Assembly (NCBI RefSeq): GCF_011745365.1
Contig: NW_024468909.1
Coordinates: 5,704,001 to 5,768,000, forward strand
DNA length: 64,000 bases
From: Cryphonectria parasitica EP155
Lineage: Eukaryota > Ascomycota > Sordariomycetes > Diaporthales > Cryphonectriaceae
Reading direction: 5' to 3'
The notes below the pieces were generated by a model. The model was given only the letters and a program-made list of their open reading frames with translations. It had not been told where the DNA came from and did not search any database. How positions within the stretch are numbered: the stretch's first letter is position 1; the number at the start of each line of letters is the position of its first letter. The position numbers and the translations under genes are program-made. Shown here piece after piece: positions 46,062 to 58,712 of the stretch.

Positions 46062-48375
46062 TCAGTCTAGAGCTCGTATAGCCCTCAAAGACATATCATC
46101 ATGCACCCAGCCGACAATTCTCGACCCGACGTCGCCCACGAGCTTTTCGTAGTGCGGTCCCGGAAAGAACAGCCCGCAGTGTGCACCGACCTCGTCCACG
46201 CCCTCCATGTACACCTGGACCCAGCACGAGTCCCGGACGCCGCTCTTGGTCTTTGGAGGGACCATGCAGAATTTGTGGAGCTTCCCTTGTCCCTTCCCGC
46301 CCGTGGGGGTAGCCTGGGACCCCGCCGCTGCCCTCGTCCTGTACGGGGGTGGAGAGGAGAGGGAGTCGCGGGTGGTCTGGGGTGACAGGGAAGGGGGGCT
46401 ACTACTGCTGCCGCCGCCGTCGCCCGGCAGCTCATCGCGCAACGCCAGCTCGGTAAGCTGCCTCTGCAGTGCCTGTGCCTGTGCCTGGCTGGCGACCTGC
46501 CCGGCCTCATCCTGCCCTTCCTGTTCTTTGGCGAGCCGCTTTGCCTCTTCCTTGCGGCGCTTTTCTTCTTCCTTGTGTCGCTTCTCAGCATCTTTCTGGG
46601 CCTTCTTGCGTCGCTTCTCAACCAGTTTCTGCCTCTCCTTCAGGGCCTTCTCGCGATCCTTGAGGGCTGTGTTGTACGTCTTCTGCAACCGCTTGTACTC
46701 CTTTTCTGCTTGTTTTCTAGCGTCCTTGTCTGTGTACCGCTCCAAGTCAGGAACCTCTGGTGGCTCGGGTAGAGCTGGTATCGCTGGTAGATCGTTATTC
46801 GGGTCGTCGGCAGCGAAGGCTTCCTCGGTCTGTGATACCGCCAAGGCTGAGGCTGTTCCATTTCCGCCACCCTCATGGCCCAGGTCACCGTTGGCCGTGT
46901 CTTTCCCTTCGCCTAGGAAACCAATTGTCTTCCCCTTGCTGTCATCTTCCGTTGGCGCTGGCCCAGTCGCTTCTGTAGCCTGCTCAGGTTCGCTGTCAGG
47001 CTCCGGCACGGGATCCAAGAGCTGCATCGTCTGCGGCCTCTCCCCATCGCTATAGTCCTCGATAGAGATCCGCGGTGTGGATGCTCCAGAGCTATTATGG
47101 GTTGACTGCTGAAATTCAGGCAGTTCTGGCCGCAGGTGTGTTTGGGCGCGTTTTGGCGTCGGTAGTGGCTTCTTGGGTATGCCAGTCGACACGGTGTAAT
47201 AGTTAATGAAACGGACCCTCGCCTTCCTCTGCGCTCCTTGGCCTCCCGAGTTCAATTCATCAACGTCCTCGAGCTGGCGGAGCCTGTTGTACCTGCTGTT
47301 GAGCGCCGAGTAGTCGGCGAGGCAGGCACCGAACTCGAGGTGGGAAAGCAGGTGTTGGTACGTGGAGGAGAAGAGTCCTTCTGAGTAGTGCTTTTTTGCA
47401 AAGTGTGCCACGTTCCTCCACCAGCCTCTGTCGACAAATTGCACGTCGTTGAAGAAAGGTGGATTGTAGGTTGGATCCGGCCTTGTTGAGTCAGAGGAGG
47501 TGGCTGTCAGGGGCGTTGTCGAGATCATCCCTGACGAGCTCGCACCATCCGTCGAGAAGCTCAGCGTGCTCATGGAACCCGATGCGTTCTGGGAAGCCAA
47601 GCCTTCTGCAGGGTCCTGGCCTTTTCCTGGGGGGTCTGGGGCCTTGCGGAAGAGGCTTGCTATGCCAGACTTGATGATGCCAGGGTGCAGGCCCAGCAGT
47701 GGCGCATCCAAGGAGACAGTCCCCAAGATCCGGTGCTTTAATGGGTGCCCGTACACGGGATTTAGTGAGGGCTGCGTGTATTTGTATATATTCTTAGCAG
47801 CTGATCCCGATTCAAGTCTCGTCTGGATGCAGGGCCTCTCCTACCATCAGAGCCACATCAGCAGCCAGCAGGCCCCCCATGGAGTGGCCGACAAGAACGA
47901 CATCAGTGGTCTCGGACTCGTGAGGCTCAAGCCACCTGCTGAAGTTATCCCTGGCGATATCGATGGCCTTGTAGGTCTTGTAGCGTGGGTAGATCTTGGT
48001 GTGGATGACATGGGAGCCTGCCAGCATCGCCTTCAGGTAGGCGTGGACGTGGGCCGGGAAGGACTGGAACGAAGTGTTGTCGCCCATGAACCCATGGATA
48101 TAGACGACCAGTAAGGTCCTCCGGTCGTCATCGCCGTGGAATGAGGGCACTAGCGAGTGTGTGCTGGACGACCGCGGGTCTGTTCCGGTGTGCCAGGCGT
48201 ACTGCGGGTAAAGGGAACCGGAGCCACCGGGGCCGGGAGACTGCCACGTCTGGCCGTCCGGATCGGGTGAGACAAGCGGAGGAGACCATGGCGGCGGCGG
48301 CGAGGACGGTGGCGGGCCTGGAGGAGGAGGAGGAAGGTGGGAAGGAGGATCAGCAGCACCTGGAGGCTGGCCCAT
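46062..48375 (-). CDS. Alpha/beta hydrolase (DUF676/lipase-like) with long charged coiled coil
   Basis: Serine-hydrolase candidate of 746 residues. Exons 47845-48375 and 46062-47771; the 73-nt intron is in phase 0. A proline-rich N-terminus precedes the fold, then VVYIHGFMGDNTSFQSFP near residue 92 and the nucleophile elbow VLVGHSMGGLLAADVALM (Ser near 165). Exon 2 resumes PSLNPVYGHPLKHRILGTVS and LDAPLLGLHPG. The middle is low complexity, followed by a highly charged Lys/Glu/Arg coiled coil of about 80 residues, and a conserved C-terminus including VGAHCGLFFPGPHYEKLVGD that may supply the catalytic His. The start at 48375 (MGQPPGAADPP) was chosen over an upstream in-frame ATG at 48408 that adds nothing recognisable. 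Substrate unknown. Confidence 0.85.
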
Positions 48376-51300
48376 GACGTCACACCGTAGTGAGTGGTGT
48401 TGTCTCAAAGAGTGGCCCGCGCGAGAACCAAAGAAGAAATGTTGTGGTAAGGGTCTTGGGCAGAGAGATTAACGTCTGGCCCAGCAATTGCTAGTAAACC
48501 AGTTCACATGGCCTTTGGGGTCCTAAGTGAAGAGCATATGCTTGGCGACGAGTAGATTGGAGGGTGGGGTTGTTTGGTCGAAAGGTTGCTGCTACTGCTC
48601 TCAGCAGTGAAGCTGCCCGCCAAGGTCCTGCCCAGTTGTGTGCCAGGTGCCAGTTGCCAGGCGCTGCCGAGCCCCGCAGGGTGCTGCAGGAGCCTGTGTT
48701 CGTTTGCTATTGTGCCATGCGGTCTGGCCACTCTTTTTTTTTTCTTCCCCCCCTCCCTGTTTTCTCTTTGGTAGGACTTGGTAGCGCCTCCTCTTTGTAG
48801 TGGGTCATCAACTCGCACTCGCCATTGGTGAGGTTGGGTGCTGTTCCTGCATTAGACGACCCACCCTCCTGGGATCCATCACTGGAGTTGGGATGGACAT
48901 TATTAGTACCACCCCAGCTCCACGGCGCTGATTACCGTCAGGTCGATCGATGAATAAACTATTAAATACATGGTAAAGCCTTTGCTTATTGGCACAGTTT
49001 GCTTTACTTGACTTCACATATCTACAGGGAAAAGATAGGGGAAGGACATGGGGGAAGGGCCTGTGCATTATATGTATGGATGGTCCTTTTGAATGTAAAG
49101 AATGGTGAAGATTGAGGGCTACATGATACTGGTCATGATCAAGTCTGGTGATGATACTTGGTGCGAAACCGCAGACAATCTAGGATCCGACCGTGGTGGC
49201 CGTGAAGGAATGAATGAACGCATTAGCAGGGGTCATGTAATGAGATCTACTGTGGATGACAGACAGACTTTACCGTACCAAGTAGTTGATCCCGAAATGG
49301 GTGCTATAGCTTTCTGGGTTGAGAAAAAAAAAAAAAAAAGGAAACAAAAAAAAGAGGAAACCAAAATTCTACTGTGTACTGACAATTCACAAGTCCCCTT
49401 CTGATGGTCAATCCTTGCGAAAAGGACTTTTGATCCATGGTGACTTAAAGAACGGAAAGAATGGAATCAAAAGTCAAGACCAAACAAACAGTTATTCAGA
49501 CCTTGCCGAATCCCGATACAACTGGCCCATGTCAGAACGGTGCCAGGGTGTGGATATTTCTGTACGCTTGAAACAAAAACGACGTCTTGATTGGGATCTG
49601 GTGTGCCAACCATTTGGATTCGTGTCTGGATCCCCTGATACTACACACGACACGAAGGACCCCAAACAGTCCGAAGCTCCGATGCTCGACATACTACTAT
49701 GGTACAATATATCACACAAACCGCGGATGCCACCACACGTGATTGACTTCTCGGGGGGCGGGGGGCGGGGGGCGGGCAACGACGACGGCAGCATTCCTAG
49801 AGCCTTGTGGCCAGTAATGCCCGACAAATTGTCCATGGTTCAGACAGCTCAATCCTTTTTCTTACTTTCCTTTGTGCGACCGAGATGAGGGCCTGTTGCT
49901 GCCGCGCCGCTGCCGCTGCCGCTGCCGCTGGCTGGACTGAGTGGACGACGGTGGGCAACGACGAGGCCCAGGAGACAGGGCACCTTCTTCAATAGGACCA
50001 GTAGGGGAAGGGGACCAGAGTTCGCTTACGCGCAGCAACGAGCTGCACGATCCCAAATCCTAGCAACCAGTAGTTGAGAGTTGGTCCGGTCACCTGGAAC
50101 GGCCAAAGAGGAGGCACACACAACACAGGGGCCTACACTGGGGCTAGAGGAGGACCCGTGGCGGGCCTCAAACCGCAGTGAATACGAGAAGTCTGCTACA
50201 CCAGGATTGGCCTGTCCTGCTCTCTGGCGCCGCGCCATCTGCAGCATAGATCTGATGTACTACCATAGTACCAGGGTACGTACCCCACCGACCGTGAGCG
50301 GCACAAACCGTGGTGCATACTATGGTAGGATGCTAGTAGTATAGTAGTAGTACAATGGGCTCAACCCAGTCCCAGGCACAAGTAATAAATGGTGAAAGGG
50401 GTTGTCGTGCTTCTCGACTACTAATGACAATAGAGAGTGCAAGAGTGCTGATCAGTGGGAGGCTTCAGAACTCGTCATAACTGGCTTTCCAGCCTCCTAA
50501 TGAGAGACTTTATCATCTTACAAAATTGGCGTCATCTCAAAAAAGGTGACCACTCGCGTCGTGTGATAGTCTTCAAGGTTGTCTGGGGCCCCCGGGTTGA
50601 TCCTGGCCACGATCAGAGAAACGATCGATGGGGGCCAGGGCCTGATCCAGGGGACTGCCCCCTCCAAAAAAGAAAGAGGTGCAGCTGGTTTGGTTGGTTG
50701 GTCGGTCGGTCAGGCGAGCGGCCGGTGGTCTTGAATGGCCTGAGGTGACCCTACCATAGTACAATGAATGTGCTATGGCACGTAGTATGGCAGGGGACAC
50801 CCCCGGCCCAGCACGCCATCACCACACTCCGGTAATGTGGCTACGGGTACATGCCAGGACTGTCACAGAAGGGGGGGCATGAGCCAACAAGGATAGATGC
50901 ACCAGCGGGGCCATCCACGAGCCGTACAGGGGCCTACTCCGCCAATCAGGATGGGACGAGCAGTGGGGTTGGTGCGTGGGCGTCCACTTTGGGAAAGTAG
51001 CGAAATGAGATGAAGACGTACTTTGCGGAGTCGATACTACGCACGACACCCTCATTTCCTTCTGAATTGCATTTCACTGCACCTGCAACTGCTTCGCAGA
51101 ACGATGCTGGTGAGGGCATAGACGCTGGACCTGCTGAGGAAAGGAAGGATCCTATGCTTGCTTGCTCATGTTCTGCCTTCCAACCCCCCCCCAACCTCCT
51201 TCCCACAACCCGCCCACACGACAACACCCACAGCGGGCTGGCGACCTTGATCCACTAAACCGTTCCATATGCCCCCATCGCCCAATGTCGGCTCTAGCGA

Positions 51301-52399
51301 CCGCCTTGTACTTTGATGTCGGGTGCTTCCTATCCAATTTTAACTCTACTTCGTAACCCTCTTTCTTTCTTCCTCTCTCTTCCTTATCCTACCTACCTTA
51401 TCCCGTCTTTCTTCTCCTCTTTCCTCCCCCCCCCTTCCTTTCCCCTTCCCTTCCACTTCACCACCCTTCCCATCAAGAGTGATCGTGAGGCACGTTCCCA
51501 CGCGTGGTTGACCTCATCACTTGGATCGACCATGAGGAGCGGTTGCGAGAGCTGAGAAAGAAGAGGAAGAGAGACAATACAAGAGATTTCAAATAAAGAC
51601 AAGGCCGAGAAACAGCAAGAAGACCCTCCGGTTCCCGATTTCGATTACGATTCTCAGAGCGCTGCCACGCAGGTTGGAGTTAAGACAACAGGTTCCTCTT
51701 GAACAAAACCGAACGAACGAACGACAACAATGAGCTAGGCGGGTCCGCGGCCTTGATCACCACCCCAACAACCTTGCGAGTCCAGTACCAGAGGAGATAG
51801 GTCGACGTCGACATCACTACCGATTGTGATATCACGTCTCTCGTTTCATCGACCATCTCATATTGCTGCCGACTCCGTCCAGTCCTTTTTCCCAAACACA
51901 CACAGGCCTGCGCCAACCAATCGCAGTCGCACCGCCCGAGCACAAGCACACGCTGGGCAATGGTCCTGGCACCAACCAATCGCTCTTTTCAGTATATCCA
52001 TCCAACAAGCTTTCGATAAGCGTTTTCAGGCTCGCTCCGCTGCCGTGCTGCCGCCACTGCTGTCAGGCTTCACAGTCGCTCCTTTCATAGTGGTAGCCGT
52101 GCGCTGCTGCGCCTTGCATCGATAGCGTTGCCTCCGTCGTCTGGTCCAATCCACCCCTAGTCGGAACCGCGGACCTTCTCTCGACCCTACCGATACGGGA
52201 AACCCATGCTGATCTACCTGCCCCGCGCAGCGCCAGCATCCAATCCCTCGTCCTACACGCTCATTTCTCTCTTTTTTCCCCCCGACTCCCCCTCTTGGAG
52301 AGGGGATCCAGAGGTCCACTCGCTGCCGGCCCGCACAGACTCTACACCCCTTGTCTGTCTGCTAGAGGAGGCACCGTGGCTTCTTAACCGCCCAGCGCG
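48376..52399. other. 4.0-kb gene-poor region upstream of the surface-protein gene
   Basis: No supported protein gene in this stretch. It probably contains the promoter of the hydrolase gene at the left and, at the right, the unidentified first exon and leader of the Ser/Thr-rich surface protein. It includes a strong G-run cluster at 49753-49776, a GCCGCT repeat near 49905-49930, and A-runs near 49322-49355. Confidence 0.5.
49753..49776 (+). other. Strong G-quadruplex motif
   Basis: Three runs of six G and one run of three G are separated by single C bases. Four G-runs with one-base loops satisfy the strict G4 rule, so the plus strand here can form a very stable quadruplex. It lies in non-coding sequence. 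Confidence 0.85.
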
Positions 52400-54186
52400 A
52401 TGACTAACTTATTATACGGGTCTTCACTCTTTCAGGCCCGTAAGACTGACCACGTCCACCGTCACTCACACTTACACAACCGCAAGGCTCACAGCGACGC
52501 CCACGCTCATTCTCATGAGGAGTTCCACAATCGCAGGGCCGACACCGCCGCCGCAGCAGCAGCAGCAGTCCTGGATTCCCGGGATACCACCATCACCGAG
52601 GTCGTGCAGACCGTCAGCGTCGTCCAAATCATCAATGGCGCCGGTGCGACTCTCTCGGCACAGACCCTGGCTGGGGACTCACAGACCCAACTGGTAGATG
52701 CCGAGACGGGCTCGACTATCAGCACGCTTGATGTTGCCAACAAGGCCGCTGCTACTACCTCCTCTGATGCCGACTCTGCGACGGCGACCTCGTCGTCTGA
52801 GACAGTGACGGGGTCTTCTTCTTCTGAGACCGGCCTGTCCTCCTCTGCGGCGACCACATCGATACCAGCAGCATTGTCCTTAACGCACATATCATCATCG
52901 TCGTCGCCGCTGTCGTCGTCATCCTTCTCTACCCTCAGCTCCACTTCTAACTCGACAACTTGTGAGTCGGCCCACGAACTGATCCCACCGGGGTGAATAT
53001 TCATAGAGCTGACCTTCCTCTAGCATCTCTTACTTCGTTCGCTTCCTCCTCCTCTCTTCTGTCATCATCACCATCACTATCGACACCAATTTCTTCGTTG
53101 AACACAACCTCGAGCTCCACAGTTCCCAGCTCGCTGGGGTCTGCATCGTCCTCGCCATCCTCCTACCTCGCCTCGACCACATTTGCAAGCTCGACAATCA
53201 GCTCAACCTCGGCCCACGCCTCGAGCTCCTCTTCAGCATGGAGTAGCCTTTCAGACTCGTCATCCACAGGATGGTCGTCCGCGGCCGAATCAGCTTCTGC
53301 CACGTATAGTCTGGGCGGAGGCGACGGGTCGGGCGCTTCTACTGCTTCCGCGGGCACCTCCTCTTCCACCTCCACATCGGCGTCCTCGGGGTCTTCCAGC
53401 AGCAGCGGCGTGCCCACACAGACCAGCGAGGTCGTAGGAGGGATTTTTGGTGGCATAGCGGGCATTGCGCTGCTGGTCGGATTGGCTTTCATGATCTTGC
53501 GTATGAAGAAATCCGGCTGGTGTCACCTCAAGCTGTCGGGTGAAGACGATGGGGCTGCCGCGGCCGCAAGGGCCATAGGTCCCGCTCCTACACCCGGAAA
53601 CGATGACGGTAGCGGCGCATATGGCACTATGCAGCAGCGGCCAGCCCAGCAGCAGCACTCAGTTGGTGCGTCTATCGCGGCCTTGGCAGGCAGGCGCACT
53701 TCTCGGGAACGAGCCGGATCCGGTCCGGAAATGGCCGAGCGAGGCTTCGTCCGGGTGTCTGGAAGAAAGCTGCCTCCTGTGCTCCAGTACGGCGGTGATG
53801 GGTATACGGACCCCCGCAATGATAGGAACAGTCAGGGCAGCGACGTGTCGGCGTCAGTCTACCGCGACTCGATGGCCGTCTTCGACCCGAACCATACCCC
53901 GCTGACTCTTGGCTCTCCGATGCGACCTGAATCTGGTATCATGACCATGCATCCAGGCCCACGGAGGACCCCCGTCACCAGCCAGACTCCGAGCAGTATC
54001 GACTCGCCCACCTTACCTCGCAGCTCGACGTTCCCTTCTCCGGACGCGCTTGGCCAGACCCTTCACAGCGAAGGCTTCTCTCGCGATGCCGTGGGCAGGA
54101 CACTTGCTCCTCAGGACTACTCCCGCGACGGCGCGGCATCACGCGACTCTCGCGGTTCGGGCAGATTCACCGAGCATGTTTCTTGA
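52400..54186 (+). CDS. Ser/Thr-rich single-pass surface protein (Mid2/WSC-sensor-like), N-terminus uncertain
   Basis: Open frame with exons 52400-52961 and 53024-54186 (574 residues from the ATG at 52400). After a His-rich start (HVHRHSHLHNRKAHSDAHAH) come poly-Ala and very long Ser/Thr-rich stretches typical of O-mannosylated stalks, then one transmembrane helix (GGIFGGIAGIALLVGLAFMI) followed by basic residues and a cytosolic tail of about 230 residues rich in Ser, Pro and Arg. No signal peptide follows the 52400 ATG. That ATG sits in sequence that looks like the end of an intron: a CTAAC branch site and a TTCAG at 52431-52435 just before ARKTDHVH. The true start is therefore probably in an upstream exon encoding a signal peptide, which I could not locate. 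Likely role: cell-wall stress sensing, by architecture only. Confidence 0.75.
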
Positions 54187-56683
54187 TGCTGGTGCTTCAG
54201 CCCCAGCGTTTATTCCATCTCTTGACGACACCTCACAACACCTTGACTGCCATTCTTGTTTCCTTGTGTCCTGTACATGACCAGAACATATACACCACAC
54301 CATATTTTCTAATGTTTTGAAACCTAGTCTTTCTTCTTCTTTTTTTCTTCTTTTATTATTGGGGCGAGGCGCAGCTTGATGTGTGTCCGAGGGCGCTCTC
54401 TAGCGTTGGCGTTCTTTTGCTTTCATCATCTTGGATACCATTTCTAGGGGGCACTTACGACGATCGGACACTGTATGGAGCAGAGAGAGAAAAAGGAGGA
54501 AGAGAGATTTGAAGGTCAGGATTTGCAGCCTGGTCTGTGCCTCGGCCAGGTCATTGATTTGAGGGTAGGGGGGAAAACAACGATGGGGCTTTGTAAGAGC
54601 AAATGGCAGACTCACCCTCGTGTGAGTCTGTGTACATAATCTTTACACAATAGCGGCGAATCACATTTCCTGGTGAGCAGGGTCCGGTGAGGGACCGACC
54701 TCTACCCTTGCTTTTCCTGCATGGAAACTTCCTGCTAATGGCCTCTTGCCTTCGGGTTCTTGTTCTTTGTGTTTGTTGTAATCAGCCTCATCCCTGACAC
54801 CTCAAGTGTGCTCGCAGCCTCCCTCAATAGGTCCCCACCAAAGATGCCCTGGGGGTGAGGATTGGACTGCTCAGGAGTTCGTTTCCCCCCCTCCTCTTCC
54901 CTCCCCTCAATACGCGAGATGACAAAGAACACTTTGCTCCACACGAAGTCCACACTCCTTACGATGAAGTCAAGGTGTACGCACAAGCCATCTGGCCAGG
55001 GCGTTTGTCGCGAGCCGAGGATGATATTTTTAATAAGAAGATAATGTACGACGTCGTACATCCAGGTCCTCGTCCTCCTCTTTCCCCCCTTTTTCCTTTC
55101 TCCCTCCCCTCCCCCCCCCCCTCTCTTTGTCTCCTTTCCTTTTCCTACGCTTGAGTCACAGCTTTGTATGGTTTTGGTGCAGTTGGAGCACTGCTCACCA
55201 TACTCCTTGGCCTACGACGTTGAAGAGGATCAAAGTAGCCGCCCGTACGACGTTTGAGAGTGATGGCATCATGTCTCCATTCCTGCCTACAGGATGCGGG
55301 AGATTGCCTCGCCTGTCGTTTCCTAGGTAGGCTCCTTTCTTTCCAAGGCGTAGGCCCCAATATTACCTCCTTCCCACCCTCCGGCACCACTCGGCCGATA
55401 ACAAGGACCACGGGATGGTACGCAAGGTGGCAATCGGGTCTCTCCAATTCTTCACCTCCCTCAGCTGGCCCCAGTGAGCTGGCTTGAGGGCTTGGGCGAG
55501 TGCCTGGACAGCCGCTCGAGGCCTCAGTGTTGCATGTTGGGGGCGGCGGCGACGGAGGTTGCGTTGCGGCCCCGCGTGCACAGCAGGTCATGGCTTGGAC
55601 GAAGTCGTAGACTTGGTCCCATCGCCTGTTGGGGTCCGGTAAATACGTGACCAGGTGGCAGGCGCGCTCAGGGCAGCGCGTGGGTGCAGCAGGCTCTCAA
55701 CAGGTCATATCTGCTGGAGGGGCTGTTCTGAATGGTAGCCGCGCGTGAAGGGTTTGAGGGTATGGCCTTGGGCCTTGGTTCCGCCCTGTCTGGGTGTGAC
55801 CCTTTCGACATCCTTTACACACTGTAGATATCCCCTTTACCTACACGTGTTGAGGCTTCCATGCTTGGGTTGAGCACTGCTCTGAGGAAAGTGTCTTGCC
55901 AGCCCGATTGCCTGCTTCAACATCGACCGAATCTTGACGACGACGAAAGACCACTCCACACCATCCAAGGCACGGTCGGAAACCTGACAAATGGTTGTTT
56001 GGGGAGGAAGGAATCAAGAATGGGTGTGCAGAAAGAGAAGAAGGAAAAATTATACGGGGTGAACTAAATGATACTCATCACTCAATATACACACATAACG
56101 GCCAAGCACCGAGCCAGGACAAGCTCTAACGTTTTCCCATGAAAGAAGGCAATATAGGAAATTTCCACGGCTTCTATAGGAGGATCTTCTGTTGATTCTT
56201 CATCCCAGCCCAAGTGGTCTTCTAGAGGATGCTCGAGTGCGTCGATGACTGTTCCGAGAAGCCTCCTGCCGGGCCTGCTGGGAGGGGGGTGGGGATGAAG
56301 CAGACACTCCCGAGCCCTCCCCTAGGCATTGCTGAGAAACTGACAATGACATGCCTCTTCACAGTGATTCATCACCAACACCAGAGCCTGACCTAGGAAA
56401 AAAAGGAGGAAGGGAGAAAAAATAGCCTCATTGATACATCTTGCTGGATGCAAATGCGAGTGTCTCCCGCGATATTGGCGGTACGATAGTCACAAGTTAC
56501 TTTTAGTGATACGACGTATCAAGACTCGAATTTTCGTTGAACTTAACTTAACGTCATGTCCACCTCTATTTCCTTTTCAACCCTCTTCCCATCTTCAACT
56601 TCTCGAACGCGCTTGATCGAGTTGGGTCCATTACCAGCTACCCGTACTCTTTCTGGCTTCAAGTACTCGTCATTATCGGCATC
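54187..56683. other. 2.5-kb gene-poor region
   Basis: No supported gene. Short open frames on both strands show no domain. A C-run occurs near 55110-55121 and a T-rich pyrimidine stretch near 54330-54360. Confidence 0.55.
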
Positions 56684-57430
56684 ATGCCTCCCCAGCCACA
56701 GAACAAGTTCCTCTTCGAGGGTAAACCTCTCCCCCTTGCCCTCGAGGAATGGGACAGCTGCGTGGACGAGGTGCAAGAGACTGCGTGGCTTGTCAACCAC
56801 CTGCGCGCCTGCTCCTAGACTCAGGTACAGTAGTTACGCACCAGGTTTTCAGGGAAGAAAAAAAACAAAAAACAATGAGATCTAACTAAGGCTACTAATA
56901 ATGCTGACTGTTATCAGGCTGTGGAAACCCAAAGTAATTTACGAGAAGGGAGAGCCCAAGCCTGCCAGCTTCGATCTTAACCGCGTATCACGCGTTTACG
57001 CGATCACACTCTACCTGTACGCCGAGAAAAAGAACAAGACATCCTGCATCAACTGTACTGCCCATCAGTCCCGAGGTCCGCTTATGAGTGTATTGTGGTT
57101 GAGAATGAGCGCCTCAAGGGGGCTTGTCTCAACTGTTACTACTCTGGCCGCGGTAGCAGCTGTTCAAGTCGCAAGGGTAAGGACAAACAAGTATGAGCAA
57201 GTCAATTTGAGGAATCGTGGTTGACAGAGACAGATCTCGAGCTGCAAAGAACTTGCAAGAAGCGGAAGCAGGAGCACAAGGAGGAGGAGCGCAAAGTTGG
57301 CGTATTGACTTGTGAAAATGCGCGGGTCCGTACGGTATCAGATCTTGAGGCATGGCTCGACCTCATTCAGCGGGAGCTCCAGAGACGTGCCGAGCACAAG
57401 GTCAGAATGGCTACACCCGATGATTTGTAA
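56684..57430 (+). pseudogene. Broken DUF3716-type zinc-binding gene
   Basis: Plus-strand relic or badly interrupted gene. An ORF from 56684 (MPPQPQNKFLFEGKPLPLAL) ends in a stop at 56816-56818. After a likely intron the next block, from about 56915, reads VIYEKGEPKPASFDLNRVSR and ends SCINCTAHQSRGP. The following block AYECIVVENERLKGACLNCY plus YSGRGSSCS lies one frame away, beginning near 57082. Together the Cys pattern (CxxC, later C, GACxNC, then C) fits the fungal DUF3716 domain. The single-base frame change between the two halves, and the early stop, point to decay or to sequencing error. A last open block (57221-57430) is Lys/Glu/Arg-rich and coiled-coil-like. Function of the family is unknown. 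Confidence 0.5.
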
Positions 57431-58675
57431 GAGAGATGCGCATAATGATCACGAGATCATGAGTTTGGCGTTAGGAGGATGAGGGGTGCCAGGGATGATT
57501 CTTCATGAGGCGTTGGGCAGGATAATGTATGAAGAACCCTTGGCAAAACCAAGAGCTCGCTCACATCCAGCTCTGATGCCTCCATGATGGACCCTCGCGA
57601 ACGGACATTTGAGGAGAATGAGGCTGCGCAAGACTGTGCCCCCTAGCCAATAAAGTGCGTGCGCACTTGGCGTAGACGTTGAGTTGAGGCTCTTGAGACA
57701 GACGTGAAACGGTTCTTAGCCTGGGGGGAGGGGAGGGTGGTGCGGGCATTCGGGCGCTTGCACAGACGTCAAGTGAAAGAGGGGCACTGGTGGTCCAGTG
57801 ACAAATAATGATTCTGTTTGTGGGCCGTTAGAAAAATTCATGACCTTACCTACGGTAGTACTGGTTATACAGTTCGTCTGTGTCGTTAGATCAAGCTTTT
57901 TTGGATGGATTCCAGGTGACTGGGTTGGTTGGTTGGTAGTCATGGTTGGGGTTGAAACAAAATATGCGAGCTCGTGCGTCGCGACTTCAAGGATGGGGGG
58001 GCAGTGTTGGTCTCTTCTCGCGAATACGAGCTAGACGCTGCTGACAGCATCCTGGATTCGTTGTGACGATGGTGGTGGTGTAGTCGGCGCAAGTTTTCAC
58101 ACTATTTGATTTTGGTTCAAGGAGTGCATCGTGATGAAGGCTGGCTAGCCTGCTTGAGGTTCACCATAGTATCGACCTTTTTGAGGAGGTTGAAGTATTT
58201 TTCTCCTTTTTCTTCTTTATCCCATCCCCTTGCCCTTCTCCTTCTCCCATTTTTGTATTTTTTCTTCTTCTTTGTCTTCTTCTCTATCTTTCTCAACATC
58301 AGACAGAGAGCATGGTACGCATTGGAAGGATGAGGCGTAGACCTACAGACAGACCCCTGATGCCACATGCTCCAGGCATGACGGCCCCGGCTGGTCCCTT
58401 CAAACCGGAGAGACGGAGGACTGGCTCCTCTTCCCCCCGTCATACGACATCTGTCACGATGCACTGCCTCCCCGATTCAGTCATGCAGGCACAGTAACAA
58501 TCTGCAAGACCTAATGCATTGAAACCCACTTGATTTTTGACAATCTGGACGGCCGGAACACGGCCCCCAAGAAATTAGCGGTTGGCGAGCAAATAGTAGC
58601 TTGGCGAGAGAGTCAGGTGTTGACACCCTTCCTGGGTGATTTACAGCATGTGAACTCTATTTCAATTTTATTTTA

Positions 58676-58712
58676 AAAGAGAGAGAGGGGGGGGGGGGGA
58701 GAGAGAGAGAGA
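58676..58712. repeat. GA/G purine tract
   Basis: An interrupted (GA)n run with an internal run of about twelve G. Non-coding. Confidence 0.85.

Noticed and set aside
50250..50360. Clustered CTACCATAGTA-like short motifs, considered as an inverted-repeat element end
   Set aside because: Copies are short, irregularly spaced and not flanked by duplications; no transposase sequence nearby.
56543..56800. 85-codon minus-strand open frame with hydrophilic sequence
   Set aside because: Opposite the DUF3716-type block; the plus-strand reading fits the neighbouring Cys motif better.
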